DNA of 64,000 bases from Maribacter flavus (GCF_008386635.1 NZ_VUOE01000002.1:943848-1007847), one strand, 5' to 3'; numbered from the stretch's first letter, positions 17,463 to 27,806 are shown. The notes: a model not told the origin generated them from the sequence alone. Translations and numbers: made by a program.

Positions 17463-18284
17463 ATGCACTTGAAGAACCTAATTATTTTGGCAACCATTTT
17501 TCAAATCAATTTATGCTATACGCAAAATTGTGTTGGTAGTTATCCTATTTACTACACAGAAGATGCTATTAAGATTTTTCAAAATATGGATTCGGAATCT
17601 GCGGTACTTAAAGTAGTTCCAAAAGGTGAAGCTGTTAAGGTTTTGAGTTCATTTTTTGGTAGCACAACAGGATTCTGGAAAATCTGTTGGAATGGATTGA
17701 CAGGTTATTCGTTTAAAAATCGATTAACTTTAAACAAAACCAGTGACAATGATTCATTCTCAAAAAATACACCATTAGCTGACCAAGAATTAAAGTTTAA
17801 TCCATTTTTAGGTCAAACTTCTACTGCCGTTAACTTCCGTACTGGTCCATCTTCTTCTTATTCTAAGATAACAACTTTAGCCCCAGGAAGTACTTTATAT
17901 GTATATTCAAATGAAACTATCGATGGTTATTATAAAGCGATAGATATCATGTCCAATGAAATTGGTTGGGTCCATAATAAATATGTTATTTATGCTGAAG
18001 CTATTGAAGTTAATGAAACTGGCATGTTTCAAAGTACTGGGTATTCTTCAAATTATAATTCTGAAGTTAATGTTGAAAATAAATCCTCTTACACAATAAA
18101 ATTAATTGTCGATTCTGAGACATTTATTTTAAGTCCAAACACAACCAAAATGTTAAATATAAATCCTGGAAGAAAATATTATATAGCATCCGCACCTGGA
18201 GTTATTCCGGCATCAGGTTATCAAACATTTGAATCAAATAATGGCTATGAATGGTCTTTTTGGGTTTCAACCTCTAGGCATTAA
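17463..18284 (+). CDS. Exported protein with two bacterial SH3 domains
   Basis: 273 residues. Signal peptide (MHLKNLIILATIFQINLCYTQ). Two SH3b-like units: one at ~25-85 (AIKIFQNMDSESAVLKVVPKGEAVKVLSS...GFWKICWNGLTGYSFKNRL) and a clearer one at ~118-170 (AVNFRTGPSSSYSKITTLAPGSTLYVYS...GWVHNKYV). The C-terminal ~90 residues are strand-rich and unrecognised. SH3b modules usually bind cell-wall peptides, so a periplasmic peptidoglycan-linked role is plausible. Confidence 0.75.
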   Translation: MHLKNLIILATIFQINLCYTQNCVGSYPIYYTEDAIKIFQNMDSESAVLKVVPKGEAVKVLSSFFGSTTGFWKICWNGLTGYSFKNRLTLNKTSDNDSFSKNTPLADQELKFNPFLGQTSTAVNFRTGPSSSYSKITTLAPGSTLYVYSNETIDGYYKAIDIMSNEIGWVHNKYVIYAEAIEVNETGMFQSTGYSSNYNSEVNVENKSSYTIKLIVDSETFILSPNTTKMLNINPGRKYYIASAPGVIPASGYQTFESNNGYEWSFWVSTSRH

Positions 18285-18437
18285 ATTCAAACATCCAATC
18301 TTGAGGATTAATCTAAGTAAAAACGTTTTGCAAGGCGACCCATGGATATATAAAACTTTCAAGATTGATAATTTAGTTCGAACTACTATTTTGAAATCAC
18401 TTATAAGTAATCGTATATTTAACCGAAAGGTTATTTG

Positions 18438-18524
18438 TTGAATTTTCCCTCATTACAGCAAATTAATTCTATGGTGCTAAATGTTTATCCCGATGTAATA
18501 AAAACATCTATTGAAGGAGTATAA
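18438..18524 (+). other. Residual 28-codon open stretch before hsdR
   Basis: The 243-bp gap between the SH3 gene and hsdR ends with an open frame (TTG at 18438, stop at 18522-18524) whose residues look protein-like (PSLQQINSMVLNVYPDVIKTS). It could be the 3' end of a lost gene at the left edge of the restriction island. Weak evidence. Confidence 0.2.
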
Positions 18525-18527
18525 TCA

Positions 18528-20900
18528 ATGAATAAATCAAGACTTTCCGAAAGAGACGTCTGCTCAAAATTTATTGCCCCTGCAATTCAAAAAGCCGGCT
18601 GGAATATGCGTACTCAAGTTCGGGAAGAGATTTCTTTCACTGATGGTCGCATCATAGTCCAAGGTAAATTATATACGCGTGGCAAAAGGAAACGAGCCGA
18701 CTATATTTTGTACTACAAACCAAATATTCCAATTGCCATTATAGAGGCCAAGGATAACAATCATAATGTTGGTGATGGTATGCAGCAAGCTTTGGAATAT
18801 TCGGAGATTTTACAAATACCTTTTGTCTTTACTTCTAATGGAGATTCGTTCGTATTCCATGATAAAACAAAATTGTCGGGTAATGTCGAAGAGGAAATAA
18901 GTTTAGACGATTTTCCTTCACCGGAAATCCTTTGGAAAAAATATAGTGATTTTATAGGATTGGATAACCCGGAGGTTCAGGAGGTAGTAACACAAGATTA
19001 TTATGCCGATGATAGCGGAATGTCTCCAAGGTATTATCAGCAAAATGCTATCAACCGTACTGTTGAAGCCATAGCAAAAGGACAAAACCGAATCCTATTG
19101 GTCATGGCCACGGGCACAGGAAAAACGTATACGGCTTTTAATATTATTTGGCGACTTTGGAAAAACGGCATCAAAAAGCGCATCCTTTTTTTAGCGGACA
19201 GAAATGCACTTTTAACGCAAACGAAGAATGGAGATTTTTCACCCTTTGGTAATGATATCATGCACATCATCAAAAACCGAAAAATTGATAAATCCTATCA
19301 AATTTATTTTGCTTTATATCAAGGTTTGACTAGTACTGATGAGTCAAAAAACGCCTACAAAGAGTTCAGTAGAGATTTCTTCGATTTAGTAGTTATCGAT
19401 GAGTGTCATCGTGGCTCAGCTTCTGAAGCCTCTGCGTGGCGAGAAGTTTTGGATTATTTTGAAAGTGCTACCCAAATTGGGTTAACAGCCACGCCCAAGG
19501 AAACCAAGGATGTTTCCAATATGGAATACTTTGGAGAACCTGTTTACACCTATTCTTTAAAGCAAGGTATTGATGACGGATTTTTAGCTCCATATAAGGT
19601 AGTTCGCATTAGTATGAATGTCGATGAAGGCTGGCGACCAACAGCTGGTCTAATTGATAAATATGGCAACGAAGTACAAGACCGGATTTATAATTTAAAG
19701 GACTATGATAGAAATTTAGTTATTGACGAACGTACTATTGAAGTTGCCAAGAAAATTACAGAATACCTTAAGGCAACAGACCGATTTGCCAAAACCATTG
19801 TATTCTGCACCGATATAGATCATGCTAACCGAATGAGGCAAGCTTTAATTAATGAAAATGCCGATTTAGTAGCAAAACATTGGAATTACTGTGTCAAGAT
19901 TACAGGTGATGATGAAGTTGGAAAACAGGAACTGGACAATTTTACAGATGTGGAAGAACGCTTTCCTGTTATCGCAACAACTTCCAAAATGTTGACTACG
20001 GGGATTGATACTAAGATGGTAAAGTTTATTGTTTTAGAATCAAATATCAACTCCGTAACTGAGTTCAAACAAATAATTGGACGAGGGACGCGAATACGGG
20101 AAGCTGAGGGTAAGGTCTTTTTTACGATTATGGATTTTAGAAAGGCCACCAATAACTTTGCGAGACCAGATTTTGATGGTGACCCAGTCCAAATCTATGA
20201 GCCAACCGAGGAAGATACCGTAGTACCCCCTGACATTGAAGAGATAGAATCAGATACGGAAATAGATGGGGATTTAGGAGGTTTCGTTCCTAGGGCCGTA
20301 CCAAATATTGATATCGACGAAGAAGAGGATGAGGTTAAAAAATATTATGTCAATAATATTAAGGTAATGGTAGCCAACGAACGGGTCCAGTACTACGGCA
20401 AGAATGGGAAGCTCATCACGGAGTCACTTAAAGACTATACCAAATCCAATATTAAAAATGAGTACAGGTCTTTGGACGAGTTCATTCAAAAATGGAATAC
20501 AACGGATAATAAGGAAGAGTTGTTGACAGAGCTATCGGAGCATGGTATACTTGTCGAAGCGCTTAAGGAAGAAATTGGACTGGACCTTGACCCCTTTGAT
20601 TTGATTTGTCATGTAGCTTATGACCAACCCCCGTTAACCAAACAAGAACGTGCGAATAATGTGCGTAAACGAAATTACTTTACAAAATACGGAAATACGG
20701 CTCAAAGAATTTTACTTACCCTTTTGGATAAATATGAACAAGAAGGCATTCTTTCCATAGAAAAAGGTTCTGTATTAAAAGTGCAACCATTAAGCCAAAT
20801 GGGTTCTCCCGTAGAATTGGTTAGAGCTTTTGGAAAGAAGAAGGACTTTGAAAAAGCCATTCAAGAATTGGAGAACGAAATTTATAAAGAAGGAGCATAA
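18528..20900 (+). CDS. hsdR: Type I restriction enzyme, R (motor/nuclease) subunit
   Basis: 790 residues. The N-terminal PD-(D/E)xK nuclease shows Asp58 and Glu73-Ala-Lys75 (ADYIL...IIEAK). SF2 helicase motifs follow: Walker A ATGTGKT at 194-200, DECH at 291-294, TATP at 320-323, then TGIDTKMV and QIIGRGTRIRE. The C-terminal region is acidic and then helical, as in EcoEI-type R subunits. It cuts DNA after ATP-driven translocation in complex with HsdM and HsdS. A clear ribosome-binding site (GAAGGAG, 18513-18519) lies 8 bases before the ATG, unusual for this phylum. First gene of hsdR-hsdM-hsdS. Confidence 0.93.
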   Translation: MNKSRLSERDVCSKFIAPAIQKAGWNMRTQVREEISFTDGRIIVQGKLYTRGKRKRADYILYYKPNIPIAIIEAKDNNHNVGDGMQQALEYSEILQIPFVFTSNGDSFVFHDKTKLSGNVEEEISLDDFPSPEILWKKYSDFIGLDNPEVQEVVTQDYYADDSGMSPRYYQQNAINRTVEAIAKGQNRILLVMATGTGKTYTAFNIIWRLWKNGIKKRILFLADRNALLTQTKNGDFSPFGNDIMHIIKNRKIDKSYQIYFALYQGLTSTDESKNAYKEFSRDFFDLVVIDECHRGSASEASAWREVLDYFESATQIGLTATPKETKDVSNMEYFGEPVYTYSLKQGIDDGFLAPYKVVRISMNVDEGWRPTAGLIDKYGNEVQDRIYNLKDYDRNLVIDERTIEVAKKITEYLKATDRFAKTIVFCTDIDHANRMRQALINENADLVAKHWNYCVKITGDDEVGKQELDNFTDVEERFPVIATTSKMLTTGIDTKMVKFIVLESNINSVTEFKQIIGRGTRIREAEGKVFFTIMDFRKATNNFARPDFDGDPVQIYEPTEEDTVVPPDIEEIESDTEIDGDLGGFVPRAVPNIDIDEEEDEVKKYYVNNIKVMVANERVQYYGKNGKLITESLKDYTKSNIKNEYRSLDEFIQKWNTTDNKEELLTELSEHGILVEALKEEIGLDLDPFDLICHVAYDQPPLTKQERANNVRKRNYFTKYGNTAQRILLTLLDKYEQEGILSIEKGSVLKVQPLSQMGSPVELVRAFGKKKDFEKAIQELENEIYKEGA

Positions 20901-20916
20901 AACAATTAAATAATAA

Positions 20917-22347
20917 ATGAGCAACATTACAACCAACATAAAAGGCATTCGCGATATCATGAGGAAGGACACCGGAGTAGACGGAGATGCACAGCGTATC
21001 TCACAAATGGTTTGGATGCTCTTCATGAAAATATTTGCCGATAAAGAAGAAGAATGGGAAATCACCATAGACGATTACGAAAGCCCAATTCCAGAAAACC
21101 TCAAATGGCAAAACTGGGCAGAAGATGATGAAGGCCTTACAGGCGATGCCTTAATGGACTTTATCAATAACGAGCTATTTCCAGCCTTAAAGGAACTCGA
21201 TATTACCATAAGTCCACAAGCCAAAATCATCCGTTCGGTATTTGAGGATACCTACAACTACATGAAAAACGGAACCCTGTTCCGTCAGGTAATTAACGAG
21301 ATTGACAAAATCGATTTCAACAGTTCTGAAGACCGACATCTCTTTAACGACATTTACGAAACCATTTTAAAAGAACTGCAATCTGCTGGTAGCTCTGGTG
21401 AATATTACACACCAAGAGCCGTTACCCAATTTATGGTAGATATCATCAATCCGCAATTGGGTGAAACCGTACTCGACCCAGCTTGTGGTACAGGTGGCTT
21501 TCTAACTTGTACCATAGACCATATGCGGAATCAGGTAAAAACACCACAAGACCGCGATGTCTTGCAACGTGCCATAAGAGGTATTGAGAAAAAACCTTTA
21601 CCACATTTATTGTGCACCACCAACCTCATGTTGCATGGTTTTGATTTACCGGCTGTAAATCGTGGTAACTATCTAAACAAACCCTATGCCGATTGGGGCA
21701 GCAAAGACAAGGTAGATGTGATTCTCACCAATCCACCATTTGGTGGCGTTTAAGAAGATGGTACCGAAACCAATTTCCCAAGCAAATTTAGAACCAAGGA
21801 AACGGCCGACTTGTTCCTGGCATTGATTATTAAACTATTAAAGTCTAACGGACGCTCTGCTGTGGTCTTACCAGATGGCACCTTGTTTGGCGAAGGCGTA
21901 AAAACCAGACTCAAACAAGAATTGCTGGAGCGTTGCAACCTACATACCATAGTGCGTTTACCCAATGGTGTGTTTAACCCATACACAGGCATTAAGACCA
22001 ATCTGTTGTTTTTTGAAAAAGGCACACCAACCAAAGAAGTCTGGTATTTTGAACATCCTTATCCTGAAGGCGTAAAAAGCTATAACAAAACCAAGCCGAT
22101 TCACATTAAGGAGTTTGATTTAGAAAAGAACTGGTGGAACAATCGTCAAGAAAACAAATATGCTTGGAAGGTTTCTGTGGAAGACATTATTGCCCGAAAC
22201 TACAATCTGGACATTAAAAACCCACATCAGGAAGTAGACGATTTAGCCTCACCAGAAGGACTATTAGAACAATACAATACTTCTGAAATACAGATTGAAA
22301 GCATCCAACAAAAAATCATGAATGTCATTAACGACGCCTTAAACTAA
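20917..22347 (+). pseudogene. hsdM: Type I DNA methyltransferase (M subunit) with an in-frame stop
   Basis: The frame 20917-22347 would give a 476-residue HsdM but is split by TAA at 21751-21753 (codon 279). The first part has the SAM-binding motif DPACGTGG (187-194) and the catalytic NPPFG (272-276). The second part, in the same frame, continues at once with EDGTETNFPSKFRTKETADLFLALI and runs to a normal end. Family members usually have Glu at the stop position, so a single G-to-T change (GAA to TAA) explains it. Either the modification subunit is dead, the stop is read through, or this is a sequence error. The downstream part alone might restart at ~21811 but would lack the catalytic motifs. 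Confidence 0.85.
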
Positions 22348-22355
22348 AAACCAAC

Positions 22356-22384
22356 TTGTCATTCTGAACTTGTTTCAGAATCTC
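22356..22384 (+). repeat. Short REP-like hairpin between hsdM and hsdS
   Basis: TTGTCATTCTGAACTTG.. contains ATTCTGAA (22361-22368) pairing with TTCAGAAT (22374-22381). It resembles dispersed short palindromic elements common in flavobacterial genomes. It ends 5 bases before the hsdS ATG and would fold in the mRNA next to the start, so it may reduce translation (inference). Confidence 0.5.
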
Positions 22385-22389
22385 TAAAT

Positions 22390-24180
22390 ATGAAACACCT
22401 CTTACAACATTTTAAAACCCTAACCAAGCATCCACAAAATGCCGAAGAGCTAAAAGGCTTAATTCTTCAATTGGCGATTCAAGGAAAGCTGACTGAAAAC
22501 TGGCGACAAGAAAACCCAAACGTAGAATCAGCCTCAAACCTCTTGAAAAGGATAAAGGCGGAAAAACAAAAACTGATTGAAGATAAGATAATTAAAAAAG
22601 CGAGGGAATCAGGAGAAATAGATGTAAGCGAGAAATTCGAAATCTTTCCGTTGAACTGGGAACAAGCAAAACTTGTTGACCTTGGTTTTTCCACAAAATT
22701 GGCTGGTTTTGAAAATTCAAAATATGTAAGATTAAAAGATGAGGGTGAAGTGCCTGTGATAATGGCCCGAAACATTAGAAAGAATAAAATAAAGGAAGAA
22801 AAGGTTAAGTACATTGACCTCAAGACATCGCTTTTACTTGAACGTTCAGCATTAACGAAACCCTCATTATTGATTACTTCTATTGGTGCTGGTATAGGTG
22901 ATGTGGCAATTTTTGACAAAGAAGAAAGATGGCATTTAGCCCCAAATACAGCAAAGGTTGAACTTTTTAATGAGCATAATGAAAATTTGAACATTGTTTA
23001 TGTTCTTTATTATCTACTATCACCAATTGGGCAAAAGGAAATATTTAAATCAGTAACAACAACGGCTCAACCAAGTTTAGCCACAAAAGCCATTCGTGAC
23101 GTCATTGTTGGTATCCCACCACTCGAAGAACAAAAAGCCATTGTAGCAATTGTCGATGAACTGTTTAAAGAAGTTGAGCAATTAGAAGAGCAAACCAAAA
23201 ACAGCATCCAACTCAAAGAAGATTTTGTCACCTCGGCATTACAACGCTTAACTGAAGCAGACAACATCTACGAAGAATGGCAGTTTTTACAAACCCATTT
23301 TACCGAGTTCTTTACCGAAAAATCAACCATAAAACAACTGCGGGAAACCCTATTGCAATTGGCCGTTCAAGGGAAGTTGACGTCTAATTGGCGTGCAACC
23401 AATTATTCCTCCCTTGGGGGAGGTGCCGAAGGCGGAGGGGGTATTGAACCCGCCAGCGAACTCCTAAAACGCATTCAAACCGAAAAAAAAGCCCTTATAG
23501 CCCAAAAGAAAGTCAAAAAAGAAAAACCCTTGCCGCCCATAGAAGACCACGAAAAACCCTATGATTTACCGAAGGGTTGGGTTTGGTGTAGGTTTCAAGA
23601 TTTAATGAAGGATTTAAGATATGGCACTTCTAAAAAATGTGATTATAATTTAGGAAACAATCCAGTATTGAGAATACCCAACATCTCGAATGGTAGAATT
23701 GATTTTGAGGATATTAAATCTACAAATTTGAGTGATAAAGAGTTAAGAGATTTATCGCTATTAAATAATGATTTACTGTTAATTCGTTCTAATGGGAGTG
23801 TTGCATTGGTTGGAAGAAGTGCAGTAGTTGAAAATATTGACGATGGATATTCATTTGCAGGATATTTAGTTCGAGTGAGGGTTTTTAAGGATTATATATC
23901 ATCTAGATTTCTTCATTTAATATTAGAAAGTCCATCTATAAGGAAATCAATAGAAGGTCCAATAAGAACAACAAGTGGAGTGAAAAATATTAATAGCACA
24001 GAAATATCTCAATTAGTCTTTGCAATTCCACCACTCGAAGAACAAAAAGCCATTGTAAAGAAGGTCAATAGTTTAATGGCCTTATGCGATAGTTTAGAAG
24101 AACATATAGAAAACAGCCAAACCCATATAGAGCAATTGATGCAAAGTTGTTTGAGGGAGGTTTTTGAAAATTCAAATTAG
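22390..24180 (+). CDS. hsdS: Type I restriction specificity subunit
   Basis: 596 residues, longer than the usual ~400-450. It has two target-recognition domains, each followed by a helical spacer. The two halves repeat: LILQLAIQGKLTENWR / LLQLAVQGKLTSNWR and IPPLEEQKAIV (~240 and ~550). HsdS reads the bipartite DNA target and ties HsdM and HsdR together. The second half has an extra Gly-rich stretch (SLGGGAEGGGGIEP) where the first half has only a few residues; it is encoded by a palindromic repeat inserted in frame. The protein should still assemble, but its partner HsdM is interrupted. Confidence 0.9.
   Translation: MKHLLQHFKTLTKHPQNAEELKGLILQLAIQGKLTENWRQENPNVESASNLLKRIKAEKQKLIEDKIIKKARESGEIDVSEKFEIFPLNWEQAKLVDLGFSTKLAGFENSKYVRLKDEGEVPVIMARNIRKNKIKEEKVKYIDLKTSLLLERSALTKPSLLITSIGAGIGDVAIFDKEERWHLAPNTAKVELFNEHNENLNIVYVLYYLLSPIGQKEIFKSVTTTAQPSLATKAIRDVIVGIPPLEEQKAIVAIVDELFKEVEQLEEQTKNSIQLKEDFVTSALQRLTEADNIYEEWQFLQTHFTEFFTEKSTIKQLRETLLQLAVQGKLTSNWRATNYSSLGGGAEGGGGIEPASELLKRIQTEKKALIAQKKVKKEKPLPPIEDHEKPYDLPKGWVWCRFQDLMKDLRYGTSKKCDYNLGNNPVLRIPNISNGRIDFEDIKSTNLSDKELRDLSLLNNDLLLIRSNGSVALVGRSAVVENIDDGYSFAGYLVRVRVFKDYISSRFLHLILESPSIRKSIEGPIRTTSGVKNINSTEISQLVFAIPPLEEQKAIVKKVNSLMALCDSLEEHIENSQTHIEQLMQSCLREVFENSN
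23408..23441 (+). repeat. Palindromic REP-like insert inside hsdS
   Basis: CCTCCC-TTGG-GGGAGG (23408-23423) followed by GCCGAAGGC and a G-run. The sequence is unlike its surroundings and codes for the Gly-rich 12-13 residues that are absent from the equivalent point of the first half of HsdS. It is read in frame. Confidence 0.6.
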
Positions 24181-24184
24181 AGAA

Positions 24185-24676
24185 ATGAATGCATCACCCT
24201 ATTTAAAGCATGAAAACCGTTTGGCAGAAGTCATTGCCGCTATCCAGGTCATGGGAAAATATCGATTTTACAAACTTGATTTCAGCAAATGGGCCGATCG
24301 AATATCGGGTGATGAAAATGAAGCCAAAAGATGGCAAAACGTATTTATTGAGCATCCCGAATTTTTTAGGATAGACCAAACCAAAAAGAAAGCTTCCCTA
24401 GTTTGGAGACGGAATCTCCCCAAAGATTATAATGTGGATACTAGAAATGAAATTACAAAGAAAGATTTCCTGGCGCTTTCGGATGATGATAAAGCCAGAA
24501 TTTCAAGGAGACCATTAAGCAATAGTGATATATGTATGCTTATAGAGTCGGCTATAAATTTACATGCCAGAGCCTTACAACAAAAGCAGGATAGAAGGTG
24601 GTGGATTCCATTAACCATAGGATTAGTTTTGGGAATTATTCCATTTGTTATAGATAAGATTCTTGAGATTATATAG
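24185..24676 (+). CDS. Hypothetical protein with C-terminal membrane anchor
   Basis: 163 residues from the ATG at 24185 (an upstream TTG at 24164 would overlap hsdS). The N-terminal ~115 residues are basic and soluble with a winged-helix-like feel (ENRLAEVIAAIQVMGKYRFYKLDFSKWADRI...RWQNVFIEHPEFFRID...ASLVWRRN). A single membrane segment (WIPLTIGLVLGIIPFVIDKILEI) ends the protein. It sits between hsdS and mcrB and may be an accessory gene of this restriction island. No family named. Confidence 0.6.
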   Translation: MNASPYLKHENRLAEVIAAIQVMGKYRFYKLDFSKWADRISGDENEAKRWQNVFIEHPEFFRIDQTKKKASLVWRRNLPKDYNVDTRNEITKKDFLALSDDDKARISRRPLSNSDICMLIESAINLHARALQQKQDRRWWIPLTIGLVLGIIPFVIDKILEII

Positions 24677-24730
24677 GAGTTAATAAATAATCAAGAATTG
24701 GAAATAATCTTATAAAACGAATTTTCAAAA

Positions 24731-26572
24731 ATGACCTTTCACGAACTAATATTGGGCAAGCTACTGGAATACAGAGAGCAAAATCCAATTTTTAATTTTA
24801 TCGCAAGGCAGCGAACGGGAAAGTCCAATAGATTGGAAAATGGGTATTGGTTTCCAGGAAATAATCAATATGCTTTTGTAGGTTTGGTAAATGCCAATGG
24901 CGGAAGTAAAAAAACCAAAAGTGTTGGCATAGCCATTAGCCCTACTGAAGATGAATTTTCTTGTGATCTGGAGGTTGCCTTTAGTGAGGAAAAAGATGAA
25001 GTTCTAATTGAAGCTTATCAGGCACTGGTAAAAAATATTTCCGGATTGGAATACAAGGGCAATTCAAATTACAAATTGCATATCGGTAATGTAAAACGTG
25101 ATGACTTCTCCAACTTATTTGAATTTTTAAACAAACACTATTCAGAAATCATCAATGAATTTCTTATTAGAGATAAGAGCTCCGTACTTATTGATGATAA
25201 AAAATTCGAAGAAATATTAGCCAATATCAATACGTACAGGAATAATCCTAATTACACAGAAAGCAATCTAAAAGCAAAAATGTCGGACAAAAACTTAAAT
25301 CAAATCCTGTACGGACCTCCAGGAACAGGTAAAACGTTTAAAACAAAGAGCATTGCCCTCCAACTTACAGGTGTTGAGACTACAGGTCTTACTCGAAAGG
25401 AAATTCAATCTGAGTTCACTAGGAAAGTAAGTGAAGGTCAAATAGTGTTTACCACATTTCATCAAAGTATGTCCTATGAAGACTTTATGGAGGGAATTAA
25501 ACCGGTCACAGATGATCAGAATATTTCGTATCCCGTAAAATCTGGCATTTTCAAAATTATCTCCGAAAAGGCCGAGGATAGTTTTATGGATACCAACAAA
25601 GGGTCATCCATGCAATTGGCATTTGATGAAGCTTTCCAAAAATTAAAAGAGGAATGGGAAGAAGATGCTGATATGAAATTTCCATTGAAAACAGATGGCT
25701 ATGACTTTACCATTACTGGATTCACTGATAAATCCATTCAATTTAGAAAATCAAGTGGCGGAACGGGTCATACATTAAGTATCTCAACGTTAAGAGAGGG
25801 CTATTATAATACAAGGGAAATAAGAGAAACCGGGGTAGGAATATATTATCCAGGTATTCTTAAAAAATTAAAAAGCTATCAACCAGAGGCCAATACTATA
25901 CAGAAAAAACCGAAGAATTTTGTACTCATAATCGATGAAATAAACAGGGGGAATGTTTCGTCTATTTTTGGAGAATTGATTACACTGTTAGAGCCCGATA
26001 AAAGATTGGGGAAACCGGAGGAGATTAAATTAGAACTTCCCTATTCAAAAGGTGAACTATTTGGTGTACCACCCAACCTTTATATCATAGGAACTATGAA
26101 TACCGCCGATAGAAGTGTAGAAGCTTTGGACACTGCCCTTAGAAGACGCTTTGTCTTTGAGGAAGTGATGCCAGACCCTACCCTACTTTCAGATATCACG
26201 TTTGAAAACTTCAATCTCCAAGAGGTACTTGCCATCATTAATAGTCGTATAGAAGTGCTTTTAGATCGAGATCATACCATAGGTCATTCCTATTTTATAA
26301 AATTAAATAGTGGAGATTTTGAAAAACTAAAACAAGTCTTTGAAAACAACATCATTCCCCTACTCCAAGAATACTTCTATAATGACTATCAAAAAATTGC
26401 CTTAGTGCTTGGACCCGGATTTGTCGAAGAGATCAGTTCAAAGGACATTAGCTTTCCCTCTTTTAAATCTATTGATAATCCAGAGGTCACTCCCACTTTT
26501 CAACTAAAAAAGGAAATTGATATCGAGATTGCAGTACAACAACTTCTTTTAAAATTTGATGCCCCAGCCTAG
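24731..26572 (+). CDS. mcrB: McrB-type GTP-dependent restriction ATPase
   Basis: 613 residues. The N-terminal ~170 residues are a DUF3578/MrcB-like domain (FNFIARQRTGKSNRLENGYWFPG..) that would recognise modified DNA or another ligand. The AAA+ core has Walker A GPPGTGKT (195-202), Walker B (FVLIIDEINRGNVSSIFGELI), the McrB signature GTMNTADRS and an Arg-rich sensor (ALRRRFVFEEV). Together with McrC it cleaves modified, typically methylcytosine-containing, DNA. Its last 17 bases overlap the start of mcrC. Confidence 0.92.
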   Translation: MTFHELILGKLLEYREQNPIFNFIARQRTGKSNRLENGYWFPGNNQYAFVGLVNANGGSKKTKSVGIAISPTEDEFSCDLEVAFSEEKDEVLIEAYQALVKNISGLEYKGNSNYKLHIGNVKRDDFSNLFEFLNKHYSEIINEFLIRDKSSVLIDDKKFEEILANINTYRNNPNYTESNLKAKMSDKNLNQILYGPPGTGKTFKTKSIALQLTGVETTGLTRKEIQSEFTRKVSEGQIVFTTFHQSMSYEDFMEGIKPVTDDQNISYPVKSGIFKIISEKAEDSFMDTNKGSSMQLAFDEAFQKLKEEWEEDADMKFPLKTDGYDFTITGFTDKSIQFRKSSGGTGHTLSISTLREGYYNTREIRETGVGIYYPGILKKLKSYQPEANTIQKKPKNFVLIIDEINRGNVSSIFGELITLLEPDKRLGKPEEIKLELPYSKGELFGVPPNLYIIGTMNTADRSVEALDTALRRRFVFEEVMPDPTLLSDITFENFNLQEVLAIINSRIEVLLDRDHTIGHSYFIKLNSGDFEKLKQVFENNIIPLLQEYFYNDYQKIALVLGPGFVEEISSKDISFPSFKSIDNPEVTPTFQLKKEIDIEIAVQQLLLKFDAPA

Positions 26573-27806
26573 AAGTATCATATCGGTCTATGAGTATCAG
26601 AAGCTGCACTACGGCAAAGAATATGACACCGTAAGGTTCAAAGAGGCGCATTTTAATGCTTTAGTGAAACTTAATGAGCTTTACAATAATCAATATTTTA
26701 CTGTTATCCACAAAGGAATCAAATTCAGTAATTATGTGGGTGTCATTCAAGTGGATAGCCTAACCATTCAAATTCTTCCTAAAATAGATAATGGAAAGGA
26801 TAAAACGTCACTTTGGAGGGACGTGTTGATTGAAATGCTTAGATGCACCAAAAAGCTAAAAGTAAATAAAGTTGGACATGCCAATGTCAATAAACAACAA
26901 ATCCATTTACTTGATATTTATTTTGAGTGGTTTCTCAATGAAGTAAAATTGTTACAGAGGCAAGGGTTCATTAAGAAATACTACAAACAGACCATGAATG
27001 TAAAAGCCTTTAAAGGAAAATTGGAGTTCGAAGGTCACCTTCAAAAGAACTTAGTTCACAAAGAGCGTTTCTTTACGACCCATCAGGTATACGGCACCAA
27101 TCACTTAGAGCATCAAATTCTTAATATTGCACTTGATATCATAGAACATTTTTCTAAAGGATCTTACCTATATGCCAAGTGCAAAACCGTTCAACTGGAT
27201 TTTCCGGATGTTGATTTGGTAAAACCTAATTCCAAGCTATTTTCCAAATTGGTCTACTCTAGAAAGAACCAAGCATACAAACCGGCCCTAGAAATAGCCA
27301 GGTTCATTATTTTAAATTTTGCCCCAAACATTGCGGCTGGTCAAGAAAATATGTTGGCGCTACTGTTTGATATGAACAGTCTCTGGGAAGAATATGTTTT
27401 AGCCCAATTAAAGTCTCAAAACATAGAGGGTTTAAAAGTTTATGGCCAGTCGTCTAAGCGATTTTGGGATACTATTTCCATACGTCCTGATATCGTATTG
27501 GAATATAAGGGTGAAACTTTCACAATTGACACCAAATGGAAAAACATAGGTGGTAATAAACCATCTACCAATGATCTGAGACAGATGTACGTATATAATA
27601 AGTATTGGTCTTCTGGAAAAGCCTTGTTGCTATATCCTGGATTAAAAACAGTACCTCCCACCTTCATTCCTTTTGAAGATTCAGTAAATCAAGAATGTGG
27701 TATCGGCTGTATAAATATTCTTGAAGGTGAAAAGCTTAAAAAAGATATTGGAGGGGAGATTTTGGGGTGGTTAAAGCAAAATAGCTCATACAACAACAAA
27801 ATATAA
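26556..27806 (+). CDS. mcrC: McrC-like nuclease subunit
   Basis: 416 residues. It starts inside the end of mcrB in another frame (translational coupling). The N-terminal half is the McrB-interacting part typical of the family. The C-terminal half carries a PD-(D/E)xK nuclease: SIRPDIVLEYKGETFTIDTKWK, with Asp and the Asp-Thr-Lys catalytic group, followed by DLRQMYVYNKYW. It provides the cutting activity of the McrBC complex. Confidence 0.9.
   Translation: MMPQPRSIISVYEYQKLHYGKEYDTVRFKEAHFNALVKLNELYNNQYFTVIHKGIKFSNYVGVIQVDSLTIQILPKIDNGKDKTSLWRDVLIEMLRCTKKLKVNKVGHANVNKQQIHLLDIYFEWFLNEVKLLQRQGFIKKYYKQTMNVKAFKGKLEFEGHLQKNLVHKERFFTTHQVYGTNHLEHQILNIALDIIEHFSKGSYLYAKCKTVQLDFPDVDLVKPNSKLFSKLVYSRKNQAYKPALEIARFIILNFAPNIAAGQENMLALLFDMNSLWEEYVLAQLKSQNIEGLKVYGQSSKRFWDTISIRPDIVLEYKGETFTIDTKWKNIGGNKPSTNDLRQMYVYNKYWSSGKALLLYPGLKTVPPTFIPFEDSVNQECGIGCINILEGEKLKKDIGGEILGWLKQNSSYNNKI

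Noticed and set aside
18229..18441. 70-codon frame after the SH3-domain gene
   Set aside because: It starts inside the preceding gene in another frame and has no features.
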